Assembly: GCA_035302865.1 (NCBI GenBank) | Contig: DATGSF010000036.1 | Location: forward strand, 1 to 13,472 | Reading direction: 5' to 3' | DNA: 13,472 nucleotides | Origin: DATGSF01 sp035302865 | GTDB taxonomy: Bacteria > Bacteroidota > Bacteroidia > Chitinophagales > Chitinophagaceae | Shown here: piece after piece, positions 6,099-13,096 of the stretch | Layout: each line of letters opens with the position of its first letter | How positions within the stretch are numbered: position 1 is the stretch's first letter | The notes under the pieces: generated by a model | What the model was told of the DNA's origin: nothing | The model's input: only the letters and a program-made list of their open reading frames with translations | Databases searched by the model: none | Position numbers and translations under genes: made by a program

Positions 6099-7640
6099 AT
6101 GGATAAATTAGCATTATTACAAGAAAAAATAAGTGAGAGTAAATTAGGTGGAGGAGAGAAAAGAATAGAAAGTCAACATAGTAAGGGAAAATTAACAGCT
6201 CGTGAGCGTATTGACTTATTCTTAGATGCAGGAAGTTTTGAAGAAATTGGAATGTTTGTAACACATAGAAGTACAGATTTCGGAATGGAAAAGCAAAAAT
6301 ATTTAGGGGATGGTGTTATAACTGGCTATGGATATGTAAATGGTCGTTTAGTCTATGTTTTTGCACAAGATTTTACTGTTTTTGGAGGCTCACTATCAGA
6401 GACACATGCAGAGAAAATATGTAAAATCATGGATTTAGCATTAGAAAATGGTGCCCCTCTCATAGGTTTAAATGATAGTGGTGGAGCTCGAATTCAAGAA
6501 GGAGTTGTTTCTTTAGGAGGTTATGCAGACATATTCCATAGAAATGTAAAATCCTCTGGTGTGATCCCACAGCTTTCTGCTATTATGGGACCTTGTGCTG
6601 GTGGTGCTGTATATTCTCCAGCAATGACAGATTTTATTATTATGGTAGAAAATACTTCTTATATGTTCGTAACAGGGCCGAATGTGGTTAAAACTGTTAC
6701 TCATGAAGAAGTAACTTCTGAAGAACTTGGTGGTGCAATGACCCATGCATCTAAATCCGGTGTTACACATTTTGCATGTGCCAATGAAATTGAGGCTATC
6801 GAGCATATGAAAAAATTATTATCCTATATGCCACAAAATGGTATGGAAGATGCACCTGTATATCCCTATGAAATAAAAGAGTCAGAAGTTAAAAAGGAAT
6901 TAAATAATATAGTTCCAGAAAACCCTAATCAGCCTTATGATATTAAGGAAGTAATAGAGCATGTAGTGGATTCCGACAGTTTTTTAGAAGTTCATAAAGA
7001 GTATGCTGAAAATATAGTGGTTGGATTTGCTCGTATTGCAGGTCGTAGTATTGGTGTTGTTGCTAATCAACCAGCAAGTATGGCTGGTGTTTTAGATATT
7101 GATAGTTCTAAAAAAGGTGCACGTTTTGTACGTTTTTGCGATGCATTTAATATACCCTTATTGGTTCTTGTAGATGTTCCAGGGTTTTTACCTGGTACAG
7201 ACCAGGAATGGAATGGTATTATTACCAATGGTGCTAAATTGCTTTATGCTTTTAGCGAAGCTACCGTTCCAAAAATTACTGTTATTACAAGAAAAGCTTA
7301 TGGAGGTGCATATGATGTAATGAATTCTAAACATATTGGAGCAGATATGAATTATGCTTGGCCAACTGCTGAAATTGCAGTAATGGGTGCAAAAGGAGCG
7401 GCAGAAATTATTTTTAGAAATGAAATTAAAGCTGCAGAAAATCCTGAAGAAAAATGGAAAGAGAAAGAATTAGAATACATGGAAAAATTTGCAAATCCAT
7501 ATGGTGCAGCTGCGAGAGGATTTATTGATGAAGTAATTTTGCCTGAACAAACTAGAGAAAAATTAATTAAGGCTTTTGCTATGTTAGAAAATAAAGTGGT
7601 AGCCTTGCCTAAAAGAAAACATGGAAATATTCCTTTATAA
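6099..7640 (+). CDS. Acyl-CoA (probably propionyl-CoA) carboxylase, carboxyltransferase beta subunit
   Basis: Transfers the carboxyl group from carboxybiotin to an acyl-CoA, most likely propionyl-CoA giving methylmalonyl-CoA, which feeds succinyl-CoA. The 513-residue length fits PccB/MmdA proteins. Both crotonase-fold halves are present: the N half with LNDSGGARIQEG (124-135) and the oxyanion GPCAGGAVYSPA (164-175), the C half with VDVPGFLPGTDQEWNGII (358-375), AYGGAYDVM (400-408) and DMNYAWPTAEIAVMGAKGA (416-434). The C-terminal RKHGNIPL is typical of PCC beta subunits. Asp near 416 beside AWP agrees with propionyl rather than acetyl preference in actinobacterial homologues (tentative). No biotin carboxylase, biotin carrier or epimerase gene lies nearby, so partners must be elsewhere. 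The alternative, the alpha subunit of a methylmalonyl-CoA decarboxylase, cannot be excluded. Confidence 0.9.
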   Translation: MDKLALLQEKISESKLGGGEKRIESQHSKGKLTARERIDLFLDAGSFEEIGMFVTHRSTDFGMEKQKYLGDGVITGYGYVNGRLVYVFAQDFTVFGGSLSETHAEKICKIMDLALENGAPLIGLNDSGGARIQEGVVSLGGYADIFHRNVKSSGVIPQLSAIMGPCAGGAVYSPAMTDFIIMVENTSYMFVTGPNVVKTVTHEEVTSEELGGAMTHASKSGVTHFACANEIEAIEHMKKLLSYMPQNGMEDAPVYPYEIKESEVKKELNNIVPENPNQPYDIKEVIEHVVDSDSFLEVHKEYAENIVVGFARIAGRSIGVVANQPASMAGVLDIDSSKKGARFVRFCDAFNIPLLVLVDVPGFLPGTDQEWNGIITNGAKLLYAFSEATVPKITVITRKAYGGAYDVMNSKHIGADMNYAWPTAEIAVMGAKGAAEIIFRNEIKAAENPEEKWKEKELEYMEKFANPYGAAARGFIDEVILPEQTREKLIKAFAMLENKVVALPKRKHGNIPL

Positions 7641-7658
7641 GGATAGAAAATAAAAATT

Positions 7659-7697
7659 AAAGAGAGAAATTATATGATTAAATAATTCTCTCTTTTT
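7659..7697 (+). terminator. Intrinsic terminator after the carboxylase gene
   Basis: The arms AAAGAGAGAA (7659-7668) and TTCTCTCTTT (7686-7695) pair perfectly. After a one-base bulge TTAT (7670-7673) pairs with ATAA (7682-7685), leaving an 8-base loop. A T-run ends at 7697. It lies 18 bases after the carboxylase stop and 16 bases before the next ATG. Confidence 0.8.
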
Positions 7698-7713
7698 ATT
7701 TAAAAAAATAATT

Positions 7714-8484
7714 ATGCGTATTATAACTTATAATGTAAATGGTATTAGAGCTGCAAAGCGAAAGGGATTTTTAGAATGGCTAGAAGAAGATCCTGCAGAT
7801 ATTATTTGTCTCCAAGAAGTGAAGGCGATGGAAGATCAAGTTGATATAGAAAAATTTAAAAATCTAGGATTTCATGTATATTGGTTCGCAGCACAAAAAA
7901 AAGGCTATAGTGGTGTTGCAGTTCTAAGTAAATTTCCAGCTCAAGAGGTAAAATATGGAACGGGTCACGAGCAAAGCGATGAAGAAGGAAGAGTAATACA
8001 ACTAGAATTTGATAAGTTTACTTTAATTAATGCTTATTTCCCAAGTGGTTCCAGCGGTGATCATAGACAAGATTATAAATATCAGTGGTTAGATGAATTT
8101 TATGAACATGTTCAAAATCTAAAAAATGAAAAAGAAAACCTTATAGTTGTAGGAGATTATAATATTTGCCACAAGGCAATTGATATCCATAATCCAGTGA
8201 GTAATAAAAATAGTAGTGGTTTTTTGCCTGAAGAAAGAGCTTGGATGGATAAATGGTTTAAAGAAGGGAGGTTTTTAGATACATTCCGTTATTTTCAACC
8301 TGAACCCCATCATTATTCATGGTGGAGCTATAGAGCAAATGCTCGAGCAAATAACAAAGGATGGAGAATAGATTACATCAGTGTGAGTGATAATATGGAA
8401 AAGCATTTAAAACATGCACAAATTTATCCGGATATAATGCATTCTGACCATTGTCCTGTTTTTGCAGAGTTCGAGTTTTTATAG
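7714..8484 (+). CDS. xth: Exodeoxyribonuclease III (AP endonuclease, ExoIII family)
   Basis: Cuts DNA at abasic sites and has 3'-5' exonuclease and 3'-phosphatase activity, working in base-excision repair. The 256 residues cover the whole endonuclease/exonuclease/phosphatase fold. The active-site set is complete: YNVNGIRAA with Asn7 (6-14), Glu35 in LQEVK, Tyr108 in NAYFPSG, Asp148 and Asn150 in VGDYN, Asp220 in WRIDY, and Asp245-His246 in HSDHCPV. The DNA-contacting loop FRYFQPEPHHYSWWSYR is also typical. The ATG at 7714 gives the canonical MRIITYNVNG start. It lies directly after the carboxylase terminator with no visible promoter between, so it may depend on readthrough or on a promoter I cannot recognise. 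It is followed by a two-way terminator. Confidence 0.95.
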   Translation: MRIITYNVNGIRAAKRKGFLEWLEEDPADIICLQEVKAMEDQVDIEKFKNLGFHVYWFAAQKKGYSGVAVLSKFPAQEVKYGTGHEQSDEEGRVIQLEFDKFTLINAYFPSGSSGDHRQDYKYQWLDEFYEHVQNLKNEKENLIVVGDYNICHKAIDIHNPVSNKNSSGFLPEERAWMDKWFKEGRFLDTFRYFQPEPHHYSWWSYRANARANNKGWRIDYISVSDNMEKHLKHAQIYPDIMHSDHCPVFAEFEFL

Positions 8485-8491
8485 AAAATTT

Positions 8492-8521
8492 AAAAAGAGT
8501 TTGATGTCAAACTCTTTTTTT
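8492..8521. terminator. Bidirectional intrinsic terminator between convergent genes
   Basis: AAAAAGAGTTTG (8492-8503) pairs with CAAACTCTTTTT (8508-8519) around the 4-base loop ATGT, and the T-run goes on to 8521. The A-run gives a U-tract on the minus strand as well. The hairpin lies between the exonuclease stop (8484) and the stop of the convergent barrel gene (8524), so it can serve both. Confidence 0.88.
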
Positions 8522-8523
8522 AA

Positions 8524-9210
8524 TTAAAAGGAATAAATAACTTTTAAAGAAAGTTGAGCAAAAACATCATTATGCTCATTAGCAGTTAAAGTAGGTTTAT
8601 AACCATCTAAATAATCTGAATTACTAAAAAAATAACGATAATTTATTCCTAAAGAAATGCTTTGATCTTTTAAATTATTTTTCCAGATTGGAAAGTGATA
8701 AGAAAAATTCACTGGGAACAATAAATCAGTTTTATTGTAATTGCCCACCGATCCTATATCATCTATAGGTAAATCTTGCGCTTCTACATCATTTTTTATA
8801 AATCCTAAACCACCACCAATAGAAAAATTAAAATAATCGTTTGCCCATGCTTTTTGATTGGGTATTAAGAATAAGGGATATAGGTTCAATAAAATACTAG
8901 AATTTATAAAATTGTTCTTATACTTCGCACCTTCTATAGGTGATGTTTTAACATGACCTTCTTGTAATAAACCATACTGCACATCAACATTAGCACTTAA
9001 GAATGAAATAGGCTTATACTCTATACCTAGGCCTATCGAATAACCTATTTCTGAAGCTTGTACATCAGTATAAGGGAAAGTAGTTCCAGCAATTACATAA
9101 GCGTTTAATTTATTATAATCATTTTTGAACTTTTGAGCATGACTTATTGAAAAAGTCATAGCCATCAAACAAAAAGATAAAAAAGAAGAGAGTATAGTTT
9201 TCTGTAGCAT
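8524..9210 (-). CDS. Outer-membrane beta-barrel protein, function unknown
   Basis: Small secreted protein of 228 residues, predicted to sit in the outer membrane. I chose the ATG at 9210 because it gives a clean Sec signal peptide: MLQKTIL, a hydrophobic core, and a likely cleavage site after SHA (near residue 25). The frame is open upstream to an ATG at 9285, but those 25 codons code a poor leader and lie inside an inverted repeat. The mature part shows alternating strand patterns (YSIGLGIEYKP, LSANVDVQYGLL, SSILLNLYPLFL, FNFSIGGGLGFI, LFPVNFSYHFPIW, SISLGINYRYFF, VFAQLSLKVIYSF). It ends in Phe, the usual C-terminal signal for BAM-dependent barrel insertion. It resembles the general OmpA/OmpW-like barrel class common in Bacteroidota. 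No substrate or partner can be inferred. Confidence 0.82.
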   Translation of the reverse strand: MLQKTILSSFLSFCLMAMTFSISHAQKFKNDYNKLNAYVIAGTTFPYTDVQASEIGYSIGLGIEYKPISFLSANVDVQYGLLQEGHVKTSPIEGAKYKNNFINSSILLNLYPLFLIPNQKAWANDYFNFSIGGGLGFIKNDVEAQDLPIDDIGSVGNYNKTDLLFPVNFSYHFPIWKNNLKDQSISLGINYRYFFSNSDYLDGYKPTLTANEHNDVFAQLSLKVIYSF

Positions 9211-9239
9211 ATTATAAATTAATACTTTTATATAATGAG

Positions 9240-9296
9240 AAAAAGTAAAGTTACGGCACTTATTAGAAAAGTATAGAAAACGCAACTTTACTTTTT
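9240..9296 (-). terminator. Long inverted repeat, probable terminator of the S9 peptidase unit
   Basis: AAAAAGTAAAGTT (9240-9252) and AACTTTACTTTTT (9284-9296) are perfect 13-base inverted repeats around a 31-base spacer. On the minus strand the hairpin begins 16 bases after the peptidase stop and ends in T5, as an intrinsic terminator would. It ends 29 bases before the barrel gene's ATG. Little room is left for a separate promoter; TAACTTTA (9253-9246) is one base off the -7 consensus and lies within the repeat. Confidence 0.6.
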
Positions 9297-9312
9297 AAAA
9301 TTTAAGAAAAAA

Positions 9313-11358
9313 TTATAAAGTTTCCTTTAACCAACTAAAGAATTCTTTTTGCCAAACTAAACCATTATGTGGCTTTAATACCCAATGGTTTTCATTAGGA
9401 AAGAAGACTAATTTGCTTTTTATATTTCTCAATTGAGCAGCTTGAAATGCCTGTAAACCTTGACCTATAGGAACTCTAAAATCTTGTTCACCTTGGTAAA
9501 TTAAAATAGGAGTATTCCATCTATCCACAAAATTAGAAGGATTATATTTAGTAAAAGCGGAAGGTGTTGGCTTTTTCCAATAATTCCCTTTAATATCCCA
9601 ATTTGCAAAGAACAACTCTTCCGTAGTTCCATACCAAGAACGCATGTCGAATAAACCATTATGCGCAATAAAAGTTTTAAAACGATTATTATGAATTCCA
9701 GCTAACATAAACACACTATAACCACCATAGCTTGCACCAACAGCTCCAAGTCTAGTATTGTCCACATAAGGCTCTTTAGCTAAAGCATCAATAGCGTCAA
9801 GATAATCATTCATTGGTCCACCACCCCAGTCTCCACTGATTATTTCATTCCATTTAACACCCCATCCAGGCATTCCTCTTCTGTTTGGAGCTACAATTAT
9901 ATAATCATTTGCTGCCATTAATTGGAAGTTCCAACGTAAAGAATAAAATTGGGTCAATCCAGATTGTGGTCCACCTTGACAATATAATAAAGTAGGATAT
10001 TTCTTTGAAGAATCAAAATTAGGAGGATAAATAACCCATACTCCCATTTCATGTCCATCGCGTGTTTTAATCATGCGTAATTCGCTATGTCCTAAATCTA
10101 AAGATTCATAAGTTGCATCATTCACACGAGAAATTCCACGTAAATTAGAAACTCTGTTTCCTTTTAAGATTTCTCTTTTAGGTAAAGCAAAAATTTCGTT
10201 TGCATAATTGTGAGAAGTACTTGTAACTATAATACTGTGTTTGTTTTCTCCTATAATCGATGTAATGTCAAATTTTCCTTCAGAAATTTGAATAATAGGC
10301 GGTAAACTCCTAACCATTAAATTTTTTGGTATGCTCACATTAAAAGCTTGTACTGTACCACGATGTGAAGCATTAAAGTATATACGTTCGCTGTCATTAC
10401 TCCATTGAAAATTACCATCTATTGTAGCATCCCAATGTCCAGTCATGTTACGTGTATAACCGGTTTCCCAATCCATGATGATTAAATCATTTTTATCTGC
10501 TTCATAGCCATCTGTCGCCATTTGCAACCAAGCTAATTTGCTGCCATCAGGGCTAAATTTAGGACTAACATCATAGCCGAGATTCTCTTCTGTAATATTT
10601 TTAGTTTTTCCTGTACCAAAATCATAAACATATAAATCTGTATTGGTACTAAGTGCGTATTCCTTTCCTGTTTTCTTTTTACACACATAAACTATCTGAT
10701 TGCTATTTGGTGTAAAAACAAAGTCCCCTGCTCCTCCAAATGGCTTGGTTGGAGAAGTGTAAGGCTCCCCTTCCATAATATCTAATGTTTTACCTGTAAT
10801 TAGATTTTTAACGAATATATGATTCTCTGTTCCGTCGCTCCATTTATCCCAATGCCTATAGTCTAAATCAGTATATATTTTAGCTTCAGATTTTTCAGCA
10901 AAAGTATAAATATCCTTAGCTAATGCAGGTTTAATCATTACTTTTTTAGAATAGGCTATCCAATTTCCATCAGGAGAGATTGTAACATTTGCAACATCAT
11001 ACAAGCCATCAGTGATTTTGCTCCATTTCTTACCCTGGTTGTTACTTAAGTATAAAATACCATCTTTTAGTGCATATACACCTCGCTCTGTCCAAGCAAC
11101 AAAAGATTTTTCACCTAAAAAGTCTATTTCTTGCTGTTCTAAGGTATTTAAATTTACTTGTTTTAAAGAAGTACTTGTCCTTTCATCATTTATATCAACA
11201 TGTTTTACTTGGAACCATAAATTATTTCCATCGGGAGAGATAGAGGTGGGAGATACTTGTCCTAAACTCCAAAGTAACTCTGGTGTCATCCTTTCTTGTG
11301 CCATAGTTGCTACTGATGTTGTCAATGCAATACTTGCGAATAATAATAATTTTTTCAT
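9313..11358 (-). CDS. Secreted S9 family serine peptidase (prolyl oligopeptidase / DPP type)
   Basis: Predicted exported peptidase that trims oligopeptides, probably in the periplasm. The 681 residues include a signal peptide (KKLLLFASIALTTSVATMAQ, cut near residue 20). Next comes a beta-propeller region (about 30-400) with WD40-like TolB/PD40 motifs: SPTSISPDGNNLWF (36-49), VTISPDGNWIAYS (125-137), SPKFSPDGSKLAWL (265-278) and FQWSNDSERIYF (317-328). A C-terminal alpha/beta-hydrolase domain follows (about 430-681). The catalytic triad is visible: Ser543 in GASYGGYS, Asp626 in YQGEQDFRVP and His658 in NENHW. GGP (462-464) may form the oxyanion region. Acylaminoacyl-peptidase, DPP IV-like or prolyl oligopeptidase specificity cannot be separated here. 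It starts 15 bases after the dehydrogenase gene, so it is probably the last gene of that unit. Confidence 0.92.
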   Translation of the reverse strand: MKKLLLFASIALTTSVATMAQERMTPELLWSLGQVSPTSISPDGNNLWFQVKHVDINDERTSTSLKQVNLNTLEQQEIDFLGEKSFVAWTERGVYALKDGILYLSNNQGKKWSKITDGLYDVANVTISPDGNWIAYSKKVMIKPALAKDIYTFAEKSEAKIYTDLDYRHWDKWSDGTENHIFVKNLITGKTLDIMEGEPYTSPTKPFGGAGDFVFTPNSNQIVYVCKKKTGKEYALSTNTDLYVYDFGTGKTKNITEENLGYDVSPKFSPDGSKLAWLQMATDGYEADKNDLIIMDWETGYTRNMTGHWDATIDGNFQWSNDSERIYFNASHRGTVQAFNVSIPKNLMVRSLPPIIQISEGKFDITSIIGENKHSIIVTSTSHNYANEIFALPKREILKGNRVSNLRGISRVNDATYESLDLGHSELRMIKTRDGHEMGVWVIYPPNFDSSKKYPTLLYCQGGPQSGLTQFYSLRWNFQLMAANDYIIVAPNRRGMPGWGVKWNEIISGDWGGGPMNDYLDAIDALAKEPYVDNTRLGAVGASYGGYSVFMLAGIHNNRFKTFIAHNGLFDMRSWYGTTEELFFANWDIKGNYWKKPTPSAFTKYNPSNFVDRWNTPILIYQGEQDFRVPIGQGLQAFQAAQLRNIKSKLVFFPNENHWVLKPHNGLVWQKEFFSWLKETL

Positions 11359-11373
11359 CTTATTCTTTATTGA

Positions 11374-12546
11374 TTAAAATTTTTTATTTAAAAGACCATA
11401 TTCGGTTAATAAGGGACTTGGTCTATATCTTTCTTCTTTATAATAGGCATATAATGTATTTAATTTAGCTAATACATAGTCAGCACCTAATTCATTACAC
11501 CAAGCAAATAAACCTTTTGGATAGTTTACGCCCTTAGTCATTGCAGTTTCTAAATCTTCTTTATTTGCAATTCCTAAATATAGTGCATCTATCGCTTCAT
11601 GAATGAGCATTACTACTACTCTATCCACGATTTCTTTAGCTTTTTTATATTCTTGTTCATCCTGTAAGTCTAATTTAGGTAAATCTAGCTCATTTTCATA
11701 ATTATAAAAACCTCTTCCTGATTTTCTACCTAACCAATTAGCTTCTAATAAGCGTTTTTGACTCAAAGATGGGGTGTATTTACTATCTTGATAAAAGGCA
11801 TTATAAACTGATTCAGTTACAACATAATTTACATCATGTCCTATATAATCCATTAGAGTAAAAGGACCCATTCTAAAGCCACCTACTTGTGTCAATGCGG
11901 CATCGATAAATTCTTTTTCTGCAATTCCTTCTTCATAAATTCTTAATGCTTCACTATAAAAAGGACGTGCTACTCTATTAACGATAAATCCAGGAGTGTC
12001 TTTCACTAAAACTGGAGCTTTATGCCATTCTTTTATTAATTTAATCATGTCTTCGGCTAATCCTTCTCCTGTTTGAATAGCAGGAATTATTTCTACTAAA
12101 GCCATTAAAGGTGCAGGATTAAAAAAATGAATTCCAATTACTCGTTCTGGATTTTTACATGCAGAAGCTATAGATGTGATAGATAATGAAGAAGTATTTG
12201 AGGCTAAAATGCAATCTTGTGAAACAATTTTTTCTAAATCCTTAAAAACGCTTTGCTTTATTTCTAAATTCTCTATAATTGCCTCAATAACTAAATGAGT
12301 ATCAGAAAAATGTTTAAGCTCTGTCACATAAGATATTCTATCTAATACTTCTCTAGCGGAGGAGATTCTTTGTTTTTCTTCTAAACGATTTAATATTTTA
12401 TATAAAGAGTCTTTTGCATCATCGAGCGCATCTTTGTTTAAATCAAATATAACAACATTTGCTCCTGCTTGTGCGGCCACTTGAGCAATACCTCTACCCA
12501 TAGCGCCAGCTCCTATTATTCCAATATTTTTATAACGATTTAGCAT
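11374..12546 (-). CDS. 3-hydroxyacyl-CoA dehydrogenase (NAD-dependent)
   Basis: Oxidises (S)-3-hydroxyacyl-CoA to 3-oxoacyl-CoA with NAD+, or the reverse, in fatty acid beta-oxidation or acetoacetyl-CoA chemistry. The N-terminal Rossmann domain (1-185) carries IIGAGAMGRGIA (10-21) and Asp35 as the likely NAD ribose acidic residue. Active-site residues are SNTSS (116-120), His140 and Glu152 in IGIHFFNPAPLMALVEII (the catalytic His-Glu pair) and Asn190 in PGFIVNRV. The first C-terminal domain (190-285) ends in the family's GRKSGRGFYNY. A second copy of that domain type (about 300-380) includes GVNYPKGLFAWCNELG. At 390 residues it is longer than the 280-residue Hbd type and resembles PaaH-like proteins; the exact substrate is open. 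It starts 2 bases after dcd. Confidence 0.92.
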   Translation of the reverse strand: MLNRYKNIGIIGAGAMGRGIAQVAAQAGANVVIFDLNKDALDDAKDSLYKILNRLEEKQRISSAREVLDRISYVTELKHFSDTHLVIEAIIENLEIKQSVFKDLEKIVSQDCILASNTSSLSITSIASACKNPERVIGIHFFNPAPLMALVEIIPAIQTGEGLAEDMIKLIKEWHKAPVLVKDTPGFIVNRVARPFYSEALRIYEEGIAEKEFIDAALTQVGGFRMGPFTLMDYIGHDVNYVVTESVYNAFYQDSKYTPSLSQKRLLEANWLGRKSGRGFYNYENELDLPKLDLQDEQEYKKAKEIVDRVVVMLIHEAIDALYLGIANKEDLETAMTKGVNYPKGLFAWCNELGADYVLAKLNTLYAYYKEERYRPSPLLTEYGLLNKKF

Positions 12547-12548
12547 AT

Positions 12549-13085
12549 TTAAAATTTATTTTTCCACATCATGCTCTCTACAGGTTTAATTGTTCTTTCC
12601 GTGTATTTGGCATTGTCTTTAACATCATAAGTTGTTTCTATATCTCCTTTTACTTCAAAATATATCAGTTGACCAATAGGCATACCGGCATAAATACGTA
12701 CTGGTTTAACGCAACTTATTTCCAAGGTCCATGTGTTACAAAAACCCACATCACCCTTTCCTGCAGTCGCATGAATATCTATCCCTAATCTTCCAGTAGA
12801 AGATTTTCCTTCTAAAAATGGTATATGAGCATGAGATTCTGTATATTCTTCAGTTACACCGAGATACAAAGTCCCCGGCTGCAGAATATACCCTTCTTCA
12901 GGAATTTCAAAATGTTTTACCTTATTGTGTTTTTTAGCATCTAAGATGGCATCTTCATATATTGCTAAATGTTTTCCTAAATGCACATCGTATGAATTTG
13001 TGCCTAAAGAAATTCTATTAAAAGGTTCAATTATAATATTCCCTTTTTCCATTTCCTCTAATATGGCTTTATCCGATAATATCAT
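12549..13085 (-). CDS. dcd: dCTP deaminase
   Basis: Deaminates dCTP to dUTP, the first step toward dTMP by this route, in the cytoplasm. The 178-residue length fits a Dcd homotrimer subunit. Family motifs are MILSDKAILEEM (1-12), the substrate-binding RISLGTNSYDVHLG (24-37), LEGKSSTGRLGI (91-102), HATAGKGDVGF (105-115), and the catalytic Glu122 in TWTLEIS followed by GMPIGQLIYFEV (134-145). Mono-functional dCTP deaminase and the bifunctional deaminase/dUTPase share these motifs, and I cannot separate them by eye. It lies 11 bases after the upstream small gene and 2 bases before the dehydrogenase gene, so the three are almost certainly cotranscribed. Confidence 0.95.
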   Translation of the reverse strand: MILSDKAILEEMEKGNIIIEPFNRISLGTNSYDVHLGKHLAIYEDAILDAKKHNKVKHFEIPEEGYILQPGTLYLGVTEEYTESHAHIPFLEGKSSTGRLGIDIHATAGKGDVGFCNTWTLEISCVKPVRIYAGMPIGQLIYFEVKGDIETTYDVKDNAKYTERTIKPVESMMWKNKF

Positions 13086-13096
13086 TTTTTAAAATT

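Noticed and set aside
6513..6806. Minus-strand open frame of 97 codons inside the carboxylase gene
   Set aside because: It is an antisense shadow over the conserved GGAVYSPA region; rich in Cys, His and Ser with no family pattern.
9211..9285. Upstream extension of the small barrel protein to the ATG at 9285
   Set aside because: The extra 25 residues would precede a complete signal peptide and would be coded within the inverted repeat; the ATG at 9210 is a much better start.
11012..11377. Plus-strand open frame of 121 codons opposite the N-terminal part of the S9 peptidase
   Set aside because: It is antisense to the signal peptide and first propeller blades of a clear peptidase gene, with no recognisable protein features.
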